Positions 34,561 through 44,475 are shown, numbered from the stretch's first letter. The stretch is 64,000 bases of DNA from JACCTI01 sp038237435 (GCA_038237435.1 JBBRYT010000004.1:1-64000); one strand, 5' to 3'. The notes: generated from the sequence alone by a model not told the origin. Numbers and translations: made by a program.

Positions 34561-37500
34561 ATGAAAACACAAATCCTCCTTTTGCATGATCTTGACCGCG
34601 GGCATCGAAAGCCGCTGCTCGCCGTCATTCTGGTAATCCTCACCCTGCTCTCTTTCCAAGGGGCGATTGCCGGCCCGTTTCAAGCCCACGCGCTGCGAAA
34701 CAGTAATGGCGATCTCCTCCCCGCGCCCCAAGCCGGATTCGTTTCCGACGGCGATCCAGGAGGTGCCATTGTATTTCCAGATGCGACGAGCGGCGTTTCT
34801 AGTTGGACGGGTGGCGCGGGTAGCTGGAGTGACGGCACCATGTGGAATCCGGCGGGTGCGCCCAACAGCACCGATGCCGATGTCTCGGTGGATAACGCCA
34901 ACCCGGTCGCTTCCGCGGTTGCGATCGATGGGAACTTCACCGTCGGCCGACTGATGATCGATGCGGGCGACAGCGTCACCCTTCTGGATAACCGCGCTTT
35001 TCTCATCACCGACAGCGGCACTTTTACCGGCCGGGGGAGCATGGTGAACAACGGCACATTCACGCTCAGCACGGGCGGGAACGCGACCGATCTGCGTATC
35101 GGCGGCAACATCATTGTGAGCGGCACCGGTACCATCACGACCAATAACAGCCAGGCGAACCGCATCTTCGGACAGAACGGCAACGATCTCCTGACCATCG
35201 GCGCCGGGCAGACGGTGCAGGGGAGCATGCAGTTTGGGGTGGATCTTCTGCGCTTTGTGAACAACGGCACGATCAACGCCAACCAAAGCGCCGGGTTGAC
35301 GATCGATCCGACAAACAATGTGGGCGACGCGGTCAACAATGGGACGATGCAGGCTTCCAATGGCGCCTCGCTCCAGTTGAACTTTGGCAACTACACCAAC
35401 ACCAACGGAACGATCCGCGCCCTCGCCGGCTCGGCGGTTAATCTCAACGGCAACGCGACGATCATCGGCGGCACTCTCACTACGACCGACCTGACCGGAA
35501 CCGGCGGCGTGATCCAGACGATCAACAACGCCTCGCTCCAGGATGTGACTAACACGGGCTACCTCCGAATTCCGGATAACACCACCCTGCGGCTCGTCGG
35601 CACCCTGACCAACAACGGTCTGCTCGTGCTGGCCTCCGGTGGAAACCCGAGCGATCTGCGGATCAACAGCGACGTGACTATCAGCGGCACGGGCAGCGTT
35701 TCAGGGAACAATAGCCAGGCTAACCGCATCTTTGGCGTGGCTGGCACGGAACGGCTGACCATCGCGTCTGGCCAGACCGTGCAGGGGAGCATGCAGTTTG
35801 GGGTGGATTTACTCAAGTTTACCAACAATGGATTGATCGACGCGAACCTCGGCAACGGCATCATCGTCGACCCGACAAACGCGGCCGGAGACGCGATCAA
35901 CACCGGGACGATGCAGGCTTCCAATGGCTCGATCCTCCGACTGGAGTTCGGAAATTATACCAATGCCAACGGGACCATCCGGGCGCTCGCGGGGTCGGTC
36001 GTGAATCTCGCCGGCAACGCGACCATCGTGGGCGGCACCATCACCACGACCAACCTCTCCGGGACCGGGGGCGCGATCCAGACGGTGAACACGGCTTCCT
36101 TCCAAGACCTGACCAACACGGGCTACGTCAACATCCAGGATAACACGACGCTGCGGCTATTTGGGACGATCACCAACAACGGCCTGTTCCTCATAAACTC
36201 CGGCGGCAACGCGACCGATCTGCGCATTGCCGACGGCGCGATGCTCACCGGCACGGGCGTGGTCACCACTTCCAACACGCAGGCTAACCGCATCCTCGGG
36301 CTCTCTACTGGCACCGAACGGCTGACGATTGCCAGCGGCATGATCATTCAGGGGAGCATGCAGTTTGGGGCCGATTTCATGAAGTTCACCAACAATGGAA
36401 CCATCGACGCCAACCAGAGCCAAGGGATCACTATTGATCCGCAGAACGATGCGGACGGCGCGATCAACAACGGGACGCTGCAAGCTTCCAACGGCTCGAC
36501 CCTCACGCTGGGCTTCGGGACTTACACGAACAACGGCACCATCCGCGCGCTTGATAATTCCTTCGTTGGCATCCGCGACAATGCGCGAATCGTGGGCGGC
36601 ATTCTCACCACCGCGGGCAGCGGCGTCGTGGGGACGGTCAATACCGCGTCGCTCGAGAACGTGACCAACAACGGGCTCTTCCGAATCAACGATAACACGG
36701 AGCTTCGGCTCTTCGGCACCCTGGTGAATAATGGGACGCTCATGCTCAACTCGGGCGGCAACACCACGGATCTGCGCATCGGCAACGATGTCACCATTTC
36801 CGGCTCGGGCACTTTTACCTCCTCGAACACGCAGAATAATCGCATTCTCGGCCTCACCGGGACCGAGCGGCTGACCGTCGCCAGCGGCTATACTCTGCAG
36901 GGCAGCTACCAGTTCGGCGCGGATTTGATGAAGTTCACCAACAACGGCACGATCGACTCGAACATGAGCGCGGGGATCACGATCGATCCGACGAACAATG
37001 TGGGCGACGCGATCAACAACGGAACGCTGCAAGCCTCCAATGGTTCGACGCTCACGATGAGCTTCGGTAATTACACCAACAATGGGACGATCCGCGCGCT
37101 CAATAATTCCTTCGTCAACATCGGCAACAACGCGTTGATCGTCGGCGGCACGATCACCACGGTGGGCACTGGAGCGGTACAGACGTTTAACGACGCTTCT
37201 CTTCAGGACGTGACTAACAACGGGCTCTTCAATATCCCGGATAACACGCGCCTCCGGCTCTTCGGCAGCTTCGTTAATAACGGAACGCTCATGCTCAGCT
37301 CGGGCGGCAATAATACGGAGCTACGCATCGGCAACGACCTCACTCTCAGCGGCACCGGCGTACTCACGTCGTCCAACACGCAGGCGAATCGCATTCTCGG
37401 CGTCGTCGGGAGTGAACGCGTCACCATCGCCAGCGGTTACACGCTGCAGGGCAGCTTTCAATTTGGCGCCGATTTCCTGAAGTTCACCAACAATGGGACG

Positions 37501-40500
37501 ATCAACGCCAACACCAGCGCTGGCTTGACGGTCGACCCGACCAATGCTCTCGGCGACGCAGTCAACAACGGGCTCATGGAAGCGACCAGCGGCGCGACGC
37601 TCACGCTCGGCCTCGGTACTTACAGCAATGGGAGCGGCGTCATCCAGGCGCTCAGCGGTTCCTTCGTAAACATCCGCGACGGCGCGCTCATCATCGGCGG
37701 CATCCTCACGACAACCGATCTAAGCGGGACCGGCGGCGTCATTGGGACGGTCAATGACATCTCGCTCCAGGACTTGACCAACAACGGTCTCTTCCGAATT
37801 AACGACAACACCCGGCTGCGCCTCATCGGCACGATCGTGAACAACGGATTGATGCAAATGAATTCCGCGGGGAATACCACCGAGATCCGTCTCAACGGTG
37901 ATGTGACTCTAAGCGGCAACGGGATGCTGACCGGTTCAAACACACTCGCCAACCTCGTCTACGGCCTCACGACGGGTAGCGAGACGCTGACCAACGGTCC
38001 GTTGCACACGATTAACGGCACAATGCAGCTCGGCTCCAACTTCATGAACCTGATCAACAACGGCGTGATCGATTCCAATACGAGTAACATCACGATCGAT
38101 CCGACCAGCACCGCGACGAACAACGCCAGCGGCGTCTTCCGCGCCAGCAACGGCGCGACGCTTAACCTGATCAACGGCACCTACACAAACAACGGCACCT
38201 ACGAGGCTCTGACTGGCAGCGTGGTGCAGATGAACAGCGGCGCCGCCCTGACGAACTACGACAGCGGCACGATGACTCTGACGGGCGGCACTTATCGCTC
38301 CGTTTCCACCGGCGGCCAGAGCACGCTCAACCTCAACATCGGCCAGATCGTCAACAACGCGGCTGCGATTGTCCTCGATGGGGTGAACACCATTATCCAC
38401 ACCAGCGATAACTCGACCGACGCTTTGACCAGCTTCAACAACAACACCGCTGGCGGTAGCTTTACCATCACCAACGGACGGAACTTCGATCGCACCTTCG
38501 CCTTTAACAACGCGGGCCTGGTTACGGTAGGTCTGAATAGCTTGTTCACCACCGTGCAGTTCGATCTGAGCGGCGCCCTGACTGGTGTCGGGACACTTAC
38601 TGATAGTGGGCCTTTCAACTGGACGGCAGGCACACAAAGCGGTGCTGGCATTACGAACTTGAATGGGGCGTTCAACATAACTACTGCCGCCAACAAATTC
38701 CTGGACGCGCGCACCCTTAACGCCGCTGCCACTACCACCTGGTCGGGCGCCGATAACATCAGCGCCGGGAACGGAGCTACCATCAATAACCTGGCCGGCG
38801 CCACCTTTAATGCGCAAGCCGCGCAGAGTATTAGCTACAGCGGAACGGGCCCGGCTGCGAGTTTCAATAATTCCGGCACTTTTAACAAGAGCGGCGCAGG
38901 TAGCACCACTTCCCTCGACGCCATCTATAACAACAGCGGGACAACTAACGTTAATAGCGGCACGCTCGCGCTCCAACGCGGTGGAACCGACAGTGGTAGC
39001 TTTGTCGATGCCAGCGGCGCGGCCCTGACCTTCGGCGGCGGCACTCACTCCCTGTCTGCTACTTCCAGCACTACTGGCGCTGGCGCCGTTAACTTTAGTC
39101 TAGGCATCGCTAACTTCGCGAATGGCGCAGTCTATAACATCTCAGGTTTAACTACTATCAACGGCGGCACGGCTAACTTCAATAACAGTGCTACCGCGGC
39201 CGGGACCGTCCTTTCTTCCGGCGCACTCGGCGGGAGCGGTAGCTACGCCAGTAGTGGTTTGTTCACCTGGAGCGGAGGCACCATGAACGGCGGCGGAACT
39301 ACCAATGCCAACGGCGGACTGAGCTTGAACGGTGGGTTGAAGACCTTGCTTAGTCGCACCTTGAATAACAACAACGCCGCGAACTGGTCGGCCGGCAACA
39401 TCTCGAGCGGCCTGGGTGCAATCTTCAATAACAACAACGCCGCTACCTTTGACAACAGTTTCGACGGTAGCTGGCTCTTCGATCAAGGTGGCAGCATCAC
39501 ACAATTCAACAATGCCGGCACCTTCACAAAGTCGGCCGGCACAGGCACAACTACCATGCAGGTAGCTTTCACGAACACTGGTGCACTGAACGTGAACAGC
39601 GGCACGCTCTCGTTCAGTCAAGGCGAGCAGGGGACCAGTGGCACGGTTTCTACCGCGGCCGGTGCGACCCTCGATGTGAGCGCCGGCGCCAACGCTAGCA
39701 GCGCAGCTACCTTGACTAACAACGGTAGCCTTTCTTTAGGTAGTAATAACTTCAACGTCGCTTCTGATTATCTCAATGCCAACTTCGGCACCGGTAACAG
39801 CTTTGATCCGCGTGCCAATGTCACCGGCACCGGCGGCATCAATGCCACGGGCAACGTCAATCAAAGCCTTACCGGAAACGTTACGAACGGAACTACCGCC
39901 GCACCGACCATGGCTTTCGGTAACTTCCATGTCGGCGACGCCAGTGTGACCAAGAACTACACCATCAACAACACCGGCAGCTCCGGTCCAGTCTTGCGTG
40001 GCGCGATTCAAACCGCCGCGAATGGAGGTAACATCACCGATGGCAGATTGAGTGGCAGCGGTGTTACTCCGGCAAACTTCGGCCCACTCGCCTTAGGCGC
40101 AAGCACAGGTAACCTAGGTGTTACTTTTACTCCAGGCAGCGCAGGTGCACTTAATGGGCAGGTAGTTCATCTCATCAATAACTTCGACAACGTTCAGGAC
40201 CAGAACCTGTCCATTACGGGCGCAGTCTTCCGCCTCGCCTCGGCCAGCGCCCACTCGCCTGAGCCAGTTACCTTGCCGAACGTGCATGTGGGCGATGTCG
40301 ATCAAACCGGGATTACTATTACCAACACTGCGACGAATGACAATTTCTCCGAGAAACTCGACGCGACCTTCGGTACTCCGACTGGTAACGCAACCGCGTC
40401 CGGTTCCGTTGCCTTGCTCGCCCCCGGTAGCTCGGATAGCTCGAGTTTGATTGTTGGACTAGACACTTCCGTGGCGGGCGCGCGCAGTGGCGCCGTTCCG

Positions 40501-41433
40501 CTTAATCTTACTTCCAATGGTTCCGGCACGAGCGGACTCGGAACTACTCCGCTTCTTCCATCGCAAACCGTTAACGTGAGTGGCAATGTTTATCGTCTCG
40601 CTTCCGCGAGCGCGCACACCCCGGATCCAGTAGCTTTCGGCACAGTGCACATTGGCGAAACCCCCAGCCAAGCCGTCAGCGTCACCAACAATGCGGTTAA
40701 CGACGCCTTTTCGGAAAAACTGGATGGCTCCATCGCGGCGAGTGGCGGCGTCACGGCCAGCGGTTCGTTCTCATTGCTCGCGCCGGGATCTCCCAGTAGC
40801 AGCTTGAGTGTTGGGATTGATACGAGCACCGCCGGTAATAAGAATGGGACCGCTACCATCTCGCTTACCTCCGACGGAACTGGCACGAGCGGCCTCGCCA
40901 ACACGAGCCTTGCCTCGCAAACCGTTAACGTCACTGGCCAGGTTAACTTCTTCGCCGATCCCGTGGTTATCTTTAAATCCGGCAGCGCGACCTTGACCAT
41001 GAACAGCGCGACGTCGTTCACCCTCAGCTTCGGTCAGGTGGCACAAAATAGCGGAACTTATATGGCTTCATTCGGGGTGCAAAATTCCCTGCACGACGCC
41101 ACTTTCCAAGACTCGTTAGGCGGAAGCTTTAATACTACGAACGTCAGTAACTTCGGCGTGAGTGGCTTTGGTAATTTCTCGGGAATCATTCCAGGCGGGG
41201 CGCTCGACCCGAATGTGAGCTTTGATAGCTCACAGAGCGTCGGTAATTATACAAACACGGTCACGCTTACACCCACGAGCAGCAATGCGAGCGGAACTAG
41301 CAACCTCAGCGACGTGACGTTGACCTTGCAAGGTCAGATCATCGTTGTGCCCGAGCCGAACACCTGGGCGATGCTTTTCGCTGGCGGTGGAATGCTCGTA
41401 GTCGCGCGACGTTATGTTCGGCGGCGCGACTAG
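34561..41433 (+). CDS. Giant repetitive PEP-CTERM surface protein
   Basis: This 2290-residue exported protein has a signal peptide with an extended basic N-region (hydrophobic part about residues 23-40, ending near AIAGP). Then come a WTGGAGSWSDGTMW motif (about 82-95) seen in autotransporter-like proteins, six long repeats (about 162-1225), a second strand-rich region (about 1250-1760), and three related domains with FGNFHVGDASVTKNYTINN and LASASAHSPEPVTLPNVHVGD, similar to choice-of-anchor repeats (about 1780-2135). The C-terminus is a PEP-CTERM signal: VPEP (from 2263), a hydrophobic stretch and RRYVRRRD. The exosortase should cut and anchor it at the cell surface, perhaps for adhesion or biofilm matrix. 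An upstream GTG at 34546 is possible, but the ATG at 34561 fits the signal peptide better. Confidence 0.9.
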   Translation: MKTQILLLHDLDRGHRKPLLAVILVILTLLSFQGAIAGPFQAHALRNSNGDLLPAPQAGFVSDGDPGGAIVFPDATSGVSSWTGGAGSWSDGTMWNPAGAPNSTDADVSVDNANPVASAVAIDGNFTVGRLMIDAGDSVTLLDNRAFLITDSGTFTGRGSMVNNGTFTLSTGGNATDLRIGGNIIVSGTGTITTNNSQANRIFGQNGNDLLTIGAGQTVQGSMQFGVDLLRFVNNGTINANQSAGLTIDPTNNVGDAVNNGTMQASNGASLQLNFGNYTNTNGTIRALAGSAVNLNGNATIIGGTLTTTDLTGTGGVIQTINNASLQDVTNTGYLRIPDNTTLRLVGTLTNNGLLVLASGGNPSDLRINSDVTISGTGSVSGNNSQANRIFGVAGTERLTIASGQTVQGSMQFGVDLLKFTNNGLIDANLGNGIIVDPTNAAGDAINTGTMQASNGSILRLEFGNYTNANGTIRALAGSVVNLAGNATIVGGTITTTNLSGTGGAIQTVNTASFQDLTNTGYVNIQDNTTLRLFGTITNNGLFLINSGGNATDLRIADGAMLTGTGVVTTSNTQANRILGLSTGTERLTIASGMIIQGSMQFGADFMKFTNNGTIDANQSQGITIDPQNDADGAINNGTLQASNGSTLTLGFGTYTNNGTIRALDNSFVGIRDNARIVGGILTTAGSGVVGTVNTASLENVTNNGLFRINDNTELRLFGTLVNNGTLMLNSGGNTTDLRIGNDVTISGSGTFTSSNTQNNRILGLTGTERLTVASGYTLQGSYQFGADLMKFTNNGTIDSNMSAGITIDPTNNVGDAINNGTLQASNGSTLTMSFGNYTNNGTIRALNNSFVNIGNNALIVGGTITTVGTGAVQTFNDASLQDVTNNGLFNIPDNTRLRLFGSFVNNGTLMLSSGGNNTELRIGNDLTLSGTGVLTSSNTQANRILGVVGSERVTIASGYTLQGSFQFGADFLKFTNNGTINANTSAGLTVDPTNALGDAVNNGLMEATSGATLTLGLGTYSNGSGVIQALSGSFVNIRDGALIIGGILTTTDLSGTGGVIGTVNDISLQDLTNNGLFRINDNTRLRLIGTIVNNGLMQMNSAGNTTEIRLNGDVTLSGNGMLTGSNTLANLVYGLTTGSETLTNGPLHTINGTMQLGSNFMNLINNGVIDSNTSNITIDPTSTATNNASGVFRASNGATLNLINGTYTNNGTYEALTGSVVQMNSGAALTNYDSGTMTLTGGTYRSVSTGGQSTLNLNIGQIVNNAAAIVLDGVNTIIHTSDNSTDALTSFNNNTAGGSFTITNGRNFDRTFAFNNAGLVTVGLNSLFTTVQFDLSGALTGVGTLTDSGPFNWTAGTQSGAGITNLNGAFNITTAANKFLDARTLNAAATTTWSGADNISAGNGATINNLAGATFNAQAAQSISYSGTGPAASFNNSGTFNKSGAGSTTSLDAIYNNSGTTNVNSGTLALQRGGTDSGSFVDASGAALTFGGGTHSLSATSSTTGAGAVNFSLGIANFANGAVYNISGLTTINGGTANFNNSATAAGTVLSSGALGGSGSYASSGLFTWSGGTMNGGGTTNANGGLSLNGGLKTLLSRTLNNNNAANWSAGNISSGLGAIFNNNNAATFDNSFDGSWLFDQGGSITQFNNAGTFTKSAGTGTTTMQVAFTNTGALNVNSGTLSFSQGEQGTSGTVSTAAGATLDVSAGANASSAATLTNNGSLSLGSNNFNVASDYLNANFGTGNSFDPRANVTGTGGINATGNVNQSLTGNVTNGTTAAPTMAFGNFHVGDASVTKNYTINNTGSSGPVLRGAIQTAANGGNITDGRLSGSGVTPANFGPLALGASTGNLGVTFTPGSAGALNGQVVHLINNFDNVQDQNLSITGAVFRLASASAHSPEPVTLPNVHVGDVDQTGITITNTATNDNFSEKLDATFGTPTGNATASGSVALLAPGSSDSSSLIVGLDTSVAGARSGAVPLNLTSNGSGTSGLGTTPLLPSQTVNVSGNVYRLASASAHTPDPVAFGTVHIGETPSQAVSVTNNAVNDAFSEKLDGSIAASGGVTASGSFSLLAPGSPSSSLSVGIDTSTAGNKNGTATISLTSDGTGTSGLANTSLASQTVNVTGQVNFFADPVVIFKSGSATLTMNSATSFTLSFGQVAQNSGTYMASFGVQNSLHDATFQDSLGGSFNTTNVSNFGVSGFGNFSGIIPGGALDPNVSFDSSQSVGNYTNTVTLTPTSSNASGTSNLSDVTLTLQGQIIVVPEPNTWAMLFAGGGMLVVARRYVRRRD
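35044..38230 (+). repeat. Six tandem long repeats inside the giant surface protein gene
   Basis: A marker segment (QGSMQFGVDLL and variants QGSMQFGADFM, QGSYQFGADLM, QGSFQFGADFL, NGTMQLGSNFM) recurs with its glycine codon at 35221, 35785, 36352, 36901, 37450 and 38017. The spacing is 564, 567, 549, 549 and 567 bases, all multiples of three, so each unit is 183-189 residues. Each unit also has NNGT, SGGN.T(D/E)LRI, NRI(F/L)G, ERLTIASG, IDPTN and a G/S-rich end. The repeats are similar at DNA level. They suggest growth by unequal recombination and probably form a long beta-helical rod. Boundaries are approximate. Confidence 0.85.
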
Positions 41434-41456
41434 GTTAAGGACTCGTTAGGCAACTC

Positions 41457-41624
41457 TCAGCTACCAAGGCCGCGCTGTTTCAGTTCCCAAACTTTCAGGG
41501 CAGCCGCGAGTAAGCTCTTCGTTCGTGTGAGCGTGCCGACAGCGGCCTGAGGGCGCGGAGTCGCGCCATTGCCGTTCTCGCCATTGACGACTTTCTTCGG
41601 ACGACCACGCTTGGCTTTAGCCAT
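41457..41624 (-). CDS. Small basic protein with AT-hook-like motif
   Basis: This 55-residue frame starts MAKAKRGRPKKVVNG. KRGRPKK matches the AT-hook core (GRP flanked by basic residues) that binds the minor groove of AT-rich DNA. The rest is basic and helical with LTRTKSLLAAALKVWELK. A longer start at 41672 is possible. It converges on the giant gene, with a copy of the dispersed decamer between the two. Small AT-hook proteins of this kind may be nucleoid proteins or regulators. Support is the open frame and the motif. Confidence 0.5.
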   Translation of the reverse strand: MAKAKRGRPKKVVNGENGNGATPRPQAAVGTLTRTKSLLAAALKVWELKQRGLGS

Positions 41625-41752
41625 CGGGCGGGCGGCGTTGTCACTGACGGAGAGATGGCCACTGCTGTTCATAAAAACTATAAAAGCAGCTTGCGGGCCA
41701 GCGCGGGAAAGCGCTTGTGTCGCCGCGCTTCTCCGGTCAATTACCCACCGTC

Positions 41753-42763
41753 ATGCAGAATCGAAAACTGGGTTGTCTGAGTATCTTTTTGTTCGTCGCG
41801 CTTTGCGGCAGCCTCTTCTTTAATATCGCTCTTTTCGTCGCGGGCTTTAGTCGGCTGGCCGGGACTTCGCGCGAACAGGAGCCGATGCCGCAATTTCGCG
41901 AAACAGTGGTCGAGCGCGGCCACAAAGGGAGCAAAGACAAGATCGCGCTCATCACGATGCGAGGCGTAATCAGTTCTTCGATGCCGGGTAATGTCGGCGA
42001 CTCCATGGTGGACGATATGCGGGTAGCGCTCGATCAGGCGCGCGAAGACAACAACGTTCGCGCGGTTGTTTTGGAAATCGATTCGCCGGGCGGTGAAGTG
42101 ACCGCCTCCGATGTCATCTACAACGCCGTCGTCAAAACGCGCGCGCGCAAGCCGGTCGTCGTTTATATGGATTCATTAGCGGCGTCGGGCGGATACTACG
42201 TGGCCTGTGGCGGAAAATATTTAATGGCGAACGAGACCACCATCACCGGCAGCATCGGCGTCATCATTCAAACGCTGAACTACGAGCAGCTCTTCAACAA
42301 AATCGGCTTGTCCTCGATCGTTTTCAAAAGCGGGAAATTCAAAGATATGCTCAACGGCGCGCGACCCATCACGCCGGAAGAACGCGAGTATGTGCAGAAT
42401 TTTGTCATGAGCACGTACGACAAATTTCTTAGTGTCGTCGCCAAAGAGCGCAACCTGCCCGCCGATACATTGCGCAACACGATTGCGGATGGCCGCATTC
42501 TTTCCGGACGCGATGCGCAGACGGATAAGTTGATCGACGGACTGGGCCAGATCGAAGATGCCTATCGCAAAGCGCGCGAGCTGGCCGGGTCATCCGAAGC
42601 GACGGTGGTGAAATACGGTCCGCCCTTTGCCTGGAGTCATTTGTTCCGCGGGCTGCTTAGCCAGAGCCGGAGCCCGAAACTGGAACTCACTTTGCCTAAA
42701 CAGTTGATGCCGCAGCTTGAATCCGGCCGCGCTTATTTTCTACCGAGCTACTACGCTCCGTAG
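41753..42763 (+). CDS. sppA: Signal peptide peptidase SppA, short form
   Basis: This 336-residue membrane-anchored serine protease degrades cleaved signal peptides. An N-terminal membrane segment (residues about 9-32) is followed by the protease domain with VVLEIDSPGGEVTASDVIY, catalytic S145 in LAASGGYYVA, TGSIGVI and general-base lysine K192 in VFKSGKFKDM. Serine 147 and lysine 199 play these roles in the Bacillus enzyme, whose length is similar. The ATG at 41753 places the membrane segment correctly; the longer frame to 41717 adds little. It begins a plus-strand run of closely spaced genes ending at 46918. Confidence 0.9.
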   Translation: MQNRKLGCLSIFLFVALCGSLFFNIALFVAGFSRLAGTSREQEPMPQFRETVVERGHKGSKDKIALITMRGVISSSMPGNVGDSMVDDMRVALDQAREDNNVRAVVLEIDSPGGEVTASDVIYNAVVKTRARKPVVVYMDSLAASGGYYVACGGKYLMANETTITGSIGVIIQTLNYEQLFNKIGLSSIVFKSGKFKDMLNGARPITPEEREYVQNFVMSTYDKFLSVVAKERNLPADTLRNTIADGRILSGRDAQTDKLIDGLGQIEDAYRKARELAGSSEATVVKYGPPFAWSHLFRGLLSQSRSPKLELTLPKQLMPQLESGRAYFLPSYYAP

Positions 42764-42775
42764 TTCGTCGCGACC

Positions 42776-43588
42776 ATGTCGGACGGCTTCATTACAGCCA
42801 TCGGTGCTGTAACCAATGCGATATTTCTCCTGGCCGGGATCTACGTTTATCTAGCACTCGTTAGGCAAATCATCGCCCGGCCAACCGTGGAGCCGGCGGA
42901 GGGAGAACGGACGTTTGGTTTGGCCGACGCCATTCTTTCCGCCATTCTCGGATTTCTCTTTCTTTTGAACGCTCTTTCCGCCGCAGCGCAGGACGGCAAG
43001 GTGGTCCTGCGAACCAACGATCTTATTTTCAACGGACTCATCTCCGCGGCGGTTTTCGTTTTCGTCGTGGCCTTTCTGAAAATTCGCGGACGCGATGTGA
43101 ACTCGTTAGGCGGTTTTTCTCGCCTCGGTTTCTGGCGCACCCTTTTTACCGGCATCATTCTGATTTTCGCCGCTTATCCGTTCATTCTCCTGGCGGATCT
43201 CATCACCCAGCGCGTCTTGGGTGGAACATCGAGCAAGCAGGGGATCGTTGAGCTCTTTACGAATTCGCAAACCCTTCAACAACGCGTTCTCATCATCGTT
43301 CTGGCCACGGCCGTGGCACCGATGGTGGAAGAATTCGTCTTTCGATTTTTTCTTTACGGCGTTTTGCGTCGTTACGTCGGTCGGCTGGCCGGTTTGCTCG
43401 TCAACGCATCGCTCTTCGCCGCCGTGCACGCGCACCTACCCTCGGCCGCGCCCCTTTTCGTTCTCGGCGCTTGTTTCACTCTCGCCTACGAATGGAGCGG
43501 TTCCATTCTCGTCTCCATGACGATGCATTCGCTCTTCAACGCTCTCAGTCTCATCGCGCTCGCGTTTCCGGAATTCTTTCCGCAATGA
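42776..43588 (+). CDS. CPBP family intramembrane metalloprotease
   Basis: This 270-residue membrane protein has about 7-8 hydrophobic segments and the CPBP motifs E185, E186 and R190 in VEEFVFRFFLYGVLRR, histidine in LFAAVHAHLP and MTMHSLFNALS near the end. Members cleave or process membrane-bound substrates in bacteria, often in bacteriocin immunity or protein maturation. It is separate from the exosortase-linked CPBP protein at 8241. It starts 12 bases after sppA and its stop overlaps the thiL start as ATGA. It carries two exact decamers (42857-42866 and 43102-43111). Confidence 0.85.
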   Translation: MSDGFITAIGAVTNAIFLLAGIYVYLALVRQIIARPTVEPAEGERTFGLADAILSAILGFLFLLNALSAAAQDGKVVLRTNDLIFNGLISAAVFVFVVAFLKIRGRDVNSLGGFSRLGFWRTLFTGIILIFAAYPFILLADLITQRVLGGTSSKQGIVELFTNSQTLQQRVLIIVLATAVAPMVEEFVFRFFLYGVLRRYVGRLAGLLVNASLFAAVHAHLPSAAPLFVLGACFTLAYEWSGSILVSMTMHSLFNALSLIALAFPEFFPQ

Positions 43589-44475
43589 ACTTGCGCGCGC
43601 TGGGGGAAGAAGAATGGCTGCGCAAAATCGTGCCGCATCTTCCGCTCAATCGCTCCGTCATTTCCGGAGCCGGTGATGATTGCGCGGTCGTAGAGTTCGA
43701 TCATGCGGGAGACAACCTGCTCGTTCTGAAAACAGATTGCATCGTCGAAGGCATTCATTTTCATCCGAAAACAAAAGCGGTCGACGTGGGCCGGAAAGCG
43801 ATGGCGCGGCCGTTGAGCGATTTCGCGGCCATGTCCGCACGACCGCAATTTGCGCTCGTCACCTTCCTCGCGCCTAACGAAACCAAGATTCGCTGGAGCG
43901 AAGACGTTTATCGCGGTCTGGGAAAAGCAGCGCGCGCCTTCGATGTCGCCATCGTCGGTGGTGAAACCAGTCGCACCAATGGACCGCTCGCAATTTCTGT
44001 CAGCGTCACCGGTTTTGTTGAAAGAGATCGCTGGGTCTCGCGAGCCCGTGGAAAAAGGGGCGACGATCTCTTCGTCACGGGAAATCTCGGCGGGTCGATT
44101 CACGGCCGACACCTTAGCTTCACGCCACGAATTGAAGAAGCACGCTGGCTAACGAAACATTTTTCCATTCATGCCATGATGGATTTAAGTGACGGCATCG
44201 GCGCCGATCTTCCGCGCCTCGCGCGCGCGAGCAAGGTCGGCTTCGAATTGGAAAGAAATTCCATCCCGCGAAATCGAGGCTGCAGTATCGAGCAGGCAAT
44301 TTCTGATGGAGAAGATTATGAATTGCTCTTCGCAATTTCGCCTAACGAGAGCAAGAAATTACAGAGAGCGTGGCGGAAAGATTTTCCGCAGCTGCTTCTC
44401 ACGCACATCGGGAACCTCACTGGAAAATCGAAACGAAGTCAGAAATTGCCCTGCGGTTATGATCATTTCGCATAG
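43585..44475 (+). CDS. thiL: Thiamine-monophosphate kinase
   Basis: This 296-residue enzyme phosphorylates thiamine monophosphate to the active cofactor thiamine diphosphate. Family marks are LGEEEWLRKI at the start, GAGDDCAVVE, LVLKTDCIVEGIHF, KAMARPLSDFAAMSA, GGETSRTNGPLAISVSVTG, MMDLSDGIGADLPRLARAS and ISDGEDYELLFA. The start at 43585 overlaps the previous stop (ATGA); an earlier frame start would lie inside the CPBP gene. Its end overlaps tsaE by 17 bases. An exact decamer encodes the PNES segment near residue 253. Confidence 0.93.
   Translation: MNLRALGEEEWLRKIVPHLPLNRSVISGAGDDCAVVEFDHAGDNLLVLKTDCIVEGIHFHPKTKAVDVGRKAMARPLSDFAAMSARPQFALVTFLAPNETKIRWSEDVYRGLGKAARAFDVAIVGGETSRTNGPLAISVSVTGFVERDRWVSRARGKRGDDLFVTGNLGGSIHGRHLSFTPRIEEARWLTKHFSIHAMMDLSDGIGADLPRLARASKVGFELERNSIPRNRGCSIEQAISDGEDYELLFAISPNESKKLQRAWRKDFPQLLLTHIGNLTGKSKRSQKLPCGYDHFA

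Noticed and set aside
35044..38230. Repeats considered as a CRISPR array
   Set aside because: The units are 549-567 bases, in-frame and protein-coding; there are no short direct repeats with unique spacers and no cas genes.
37936..39048. Long reverse-strand frames inside the giant surface protein gene (also 34680-35390, 36157-37032, 38292-38804)
   Set aside because: They are shadows produced by the repetitive Asn/Gly/Thr codons of the plus-strand gene; they have no starts with signals, and repeated low-complexity sequence.
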